From Dallia pectoralis (lineage: Eukaryota; Chordata; Actinopteri; Esociformes; Umbridae), in assembly GCA_029465975.1 (NCBI GenBank), contig CM055728.1:8505307-8569306 (forward strand): a stretch of DNA of 64,000 nucleotides, written 5' to 3'. Both the position numbers and the translations under genes were made by a program. The notes beneath the pieces were generated by a model that saw only the letters and a program-made list of their open reading frames with translations, was not told where the DNA came from and searched no databases. Positions 61,023 through 64,000 of this stretch are shown piece by piece. The number at the start of each line of letters is the position of its first letter. Positions within the stretch are counted from its first letter, which is position 1.

Positions 61023-63545
61023 TTAGTGGAGTGCTGCAGAGATGGTTGTCATTCTGGAAGGACACCTCAATGACTAAGGTTTGTTTCCTTACCCTAGAAC
61101 CTGGTCCCATTGAAAGTTCCAATGGTGTTTAGCAAGCTGTAGGAGCTTGAGTTTGGTGTTTGATGTGATGTGTGTAGGCTTCTGAACCCAAGGTCCAACT
61201 TCTACACATCTCTACATTTGATTCTTTGGTCACTGAAATCCTACTCCTACGACTTTACGTGGTGTCAACTTAAAGCATGGCCACTAACTGTAAACTTGAA
61301 ATGGGAATAAACAGTTTGGTATCAATAATTGTGGCATACATATATTGGATGAAAAAAATACATTATTACATATTTATTTGAAAAATAATTTCCTTCAATG
61401 AAAAGATAATTTTTTTAAATTATTTTGAATATTCATCAGAGAATATACAGTAAATATATTTGTTTTGCAGTTTGCTTATGTTTACCAAGCGTGCCAATTT
61501 TAGTTTTTTCTTATTAAAGAATGCTATGAACTGATAAGGTATGATATATATTTTCTAGCTTCTCTTTAGACTGCTCCTTTAAAGGTGTATTTGTGTTGAA
61601 GCCTTGCTACTGTATTCTGTATATTGTATATGTGCAAAGCAGATGGATGCTATTCTCTCTCCAACCTCGTGTGACACTTTGAAGCCTTGTGTGTCTCTGT
61701 GGTAATTTATGCAAGCCTGAGAGCTAGAAAAACACCAAACCCCACATGCTGGCTGGCTCACCTGGTTTAATTGTATATTTCACTTTTCGGAGCAAATGTG
61801 TGTATTTTCGTGGTAATGAGAATGAGTTACAATTATGAGGTGAGTGATTGTCGATATTTGGTGTGTGTGCGTGCGTGCCTGGTTGCGTTGTCTGCGTTGA
61901 TGTGTCTACACAAATAGAACATTAGTCACTTGGAAGACAAGGTTTGGTTCAAAAAAGAATTTGTAGTAATTAATTCTGTAAAATGTTGAATGCTAACTCC
62001 CCTTCTATCACAGATGTAAGACTGTCCTCGGGTCAGCCAGAAGGGAGCAGCCGGAATGGGTCATTTACATGATTTGCAATTACGCTGATCATTTTCCTAA
62101 TGAGTATGAACGGCTGGGGTCCATGGCATTGGTAGTTTAGCAGATGATGGATGGGCTTGAGCGAGTGGAGAGGCTAGTGTGTACGGCATAAGGGTGTGTT
62201 AGCGCCCTCCGTGTCAGGCTCCTGGCCACCAGATTGACAATGGCATTGGAAAGAGAGGTTTGCTGAGCACAGCAGGGGGTTTAGGGGCCCCGTGAACATG
62301 ATCAACAGTCGTTGTCAACGGCCAGAATGTGACAGGTTATGATTAACGATCGGAAACATTTAATCATTCACAGATGATCAATAAAATAATACTCTGTATA
62401 CACGCTCACAAGAAGGAAACCAAAGTGGACTTGATCCAGACTTTTTGCTTTTATTTAATATATTTATATTTTATGAAATTCTTAATGTTATTTAGAGAAT
62501 ATACAAATTATCCAATGACAAAAACAAAGTCTCAGAAGAACCACGAGACAGAGACAGTTGTGGCATTCGTTCAATTTCATTCTTCATCATTTCCGTCCCA
62601 GAGTCAATGTGTTATCATTTAAATGTAATAATTAAAATATATATATATACATTATATAGAGGCATGGAACATGTCATATAATGCTAATGTTAAACTCCTG
62701 GTTAATATCCAGCCAAATTCAACATTTAGAGTTTTTATTCAGCTGCGTTCTGAATTCATGAGAACGACTGACAAGAAGAACATTTATTCGTTTATTTTTA
62801 GACATACTGATCCTGTTTACATCTGATGATATCCAATATGCCATCCACATATAATGTGTACAATTATATGCAGGAGAACTTGTTGTTACATCTGATGAAA
62901 ATGGGTGTGAGCAATTGAACTCTTCACAGTGTGAATCGACACTAGAAAGGTTACGTTGAAACATTACTAGCTTACTGGCTAATGTGCTACATGCAATGAC
63001 TGGCTTAAATGACTGGCACTTGTTTGCAGGCTTTCATACATTTCAAGAACGTCTTGACACAACGTTAATAGCGGCACTCTTAAAGGCTTTTGCAAATGAC
63101 AAGGCTATAGTATTATAGTATTATTTACTCGGTAAGTACCATCGCTTTTATACATCACTTAGCCATAGAGCGGTTTGCATGACATGGACACAGGACATGT
63201 CAAACTATTTGTGGGGGACTTGACAGATCCACTTTTAATCTCGGTAATGGATATTTAACTTCTAGCTTATCATTGGGTTGAGAGAGACTATAATATAATC
63301 AAAGAGAAAAGCATTATAAAGCCTTTGGCGGGGTGTAGTCTCACCTAGGGTCGGGCAGGTGGCAGGGACCACGCGTCTTTAAAGCTGTCAAAAGGACAAG
63401 GTACTCTATTGTTGGACGATAAAGCACAGTAGTCATGGTGGAGTTTACTTCTGTGTCTTATGAGACAAACTGTTCTCCGATAGCATTTGTTTCCTTAATG
63501 GATGCTGTTCAAAGCATGAGATGAATGTTCACTGTGTGTCCGTGT
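61023..63545. other. intergenic, unique; possible conserved element
   Basis: No gene or large repeat. A (TA)n-like tract lies at 62634-62656. The stretch 62040-62130 (tcatttacatgatttgcaat ... cctaatgagtatg) is rich in homeobox/POU-like words and may be a conserved enhancer. Confidence 0.3.
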
Positions 63546-63680
<135 letters not shown>

Positions 63681-64000
63681 TGTGTACGAGTGTTTGTGCA
63701 AGTGTGCGTGCATGTGCATTAGGAATAATTGACTGCATCTCTGGTCTTATGAGAAGAGATGAACATTGTTTGATGTTCCTAATGACTCTACAACCACTAG
63801 TGAAGTGGATTTAAGCCCTCTGTTTCAAACAGGCAAACACAATGGAATACAAACACACACTCAGCCCTCTCTCAGCCGACTAACTCAACTACTGGCATAA
63901 CTCTCACTCCGAACTGGCAGTACATAAGTCCTCTGATAAGATGTGGTCAAAAATAGGATATCTCAGACAGGCAATAACCAATATGACAACATCCAGCAGC
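63681..64000. other. intergenic, nothing recognised
   Basis: Unique sequence to the window end. Confidence 0.4.

Overview
This is a window of a teleost fish genome, read from an intron-rich vertebrate gene, an intronless rod opsin and a fish-type transposon load. One sequence near 45.84 kb resembles a dispersed repeat I associate with pike and salmonid genomes, so a protacanthopterygian fish is possible, but the species cannot be fixed from the sequence.

Region 1 (about 0.3-30.76 kb, + strand): the 3' half of a MAGI1 orthologue. At least eleven coding exons join in one open frame with compatible splice phases. They encode three PDZ domains (PDZ4-PDZ6 in the human order) and a long basic Arg/Ser-rich C-terminal tail, followed by a roughly 2-kb 3' UTR. 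A probable alternative terminal exon lies at 26769-26896. The introns hold at least ten tandem arrays, with units of 12-56 bp. One array is built from copies of the branch point, acceptor and start of the next exon. Another grew inside a Tc1 transposase remnant. Two arrays were themselves hit by transposons (Tc1 at 5510-6702, hAT at 14997-15945), and both insertions show clean target-site duplications.

Region 2 (about 34.2-36.0 kb, - strand): the intronless teleost rhodopsin gene (rho), 354 codons and intact. It is convergent to magi1. A TATA box and NRL/CRX-like sites lie just upstream, and a 17-bp minisatellite starts within about 200 bp of the promoter.

Region 3 (about 37-56.2 kb): a transposon-rich interval. 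It has a 5'-truncated LINE with a 12-bp target duplication (38798-41075), a degraded Tc1 (about 42.5-43.4 kb), a 32-bp minisatellite next to a LINE-like fragment, and an almost complete Ty3/gypsy-type LTR element on the - strand (47450-56154). That element has nearly identical 1.1-kb LTRs, an open gag that resembles the PNMA family, and a pol region broken by several frame changes.

Region 4 (about 56.2-64 kb): no gene found. It has a short-unit minisatellite, a Tc1 fragment, a good CTCF-like motif at 58034, two or three non-repetitive stretches that could be conserved regulatory DNA, and a (GT)n tract.

The two host genes have unrelated jobs: MAGI1 is a junctional/synaptic scaffold and rhodopsin is the rod photopigment. 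Their adjacency looks positional, not functional.
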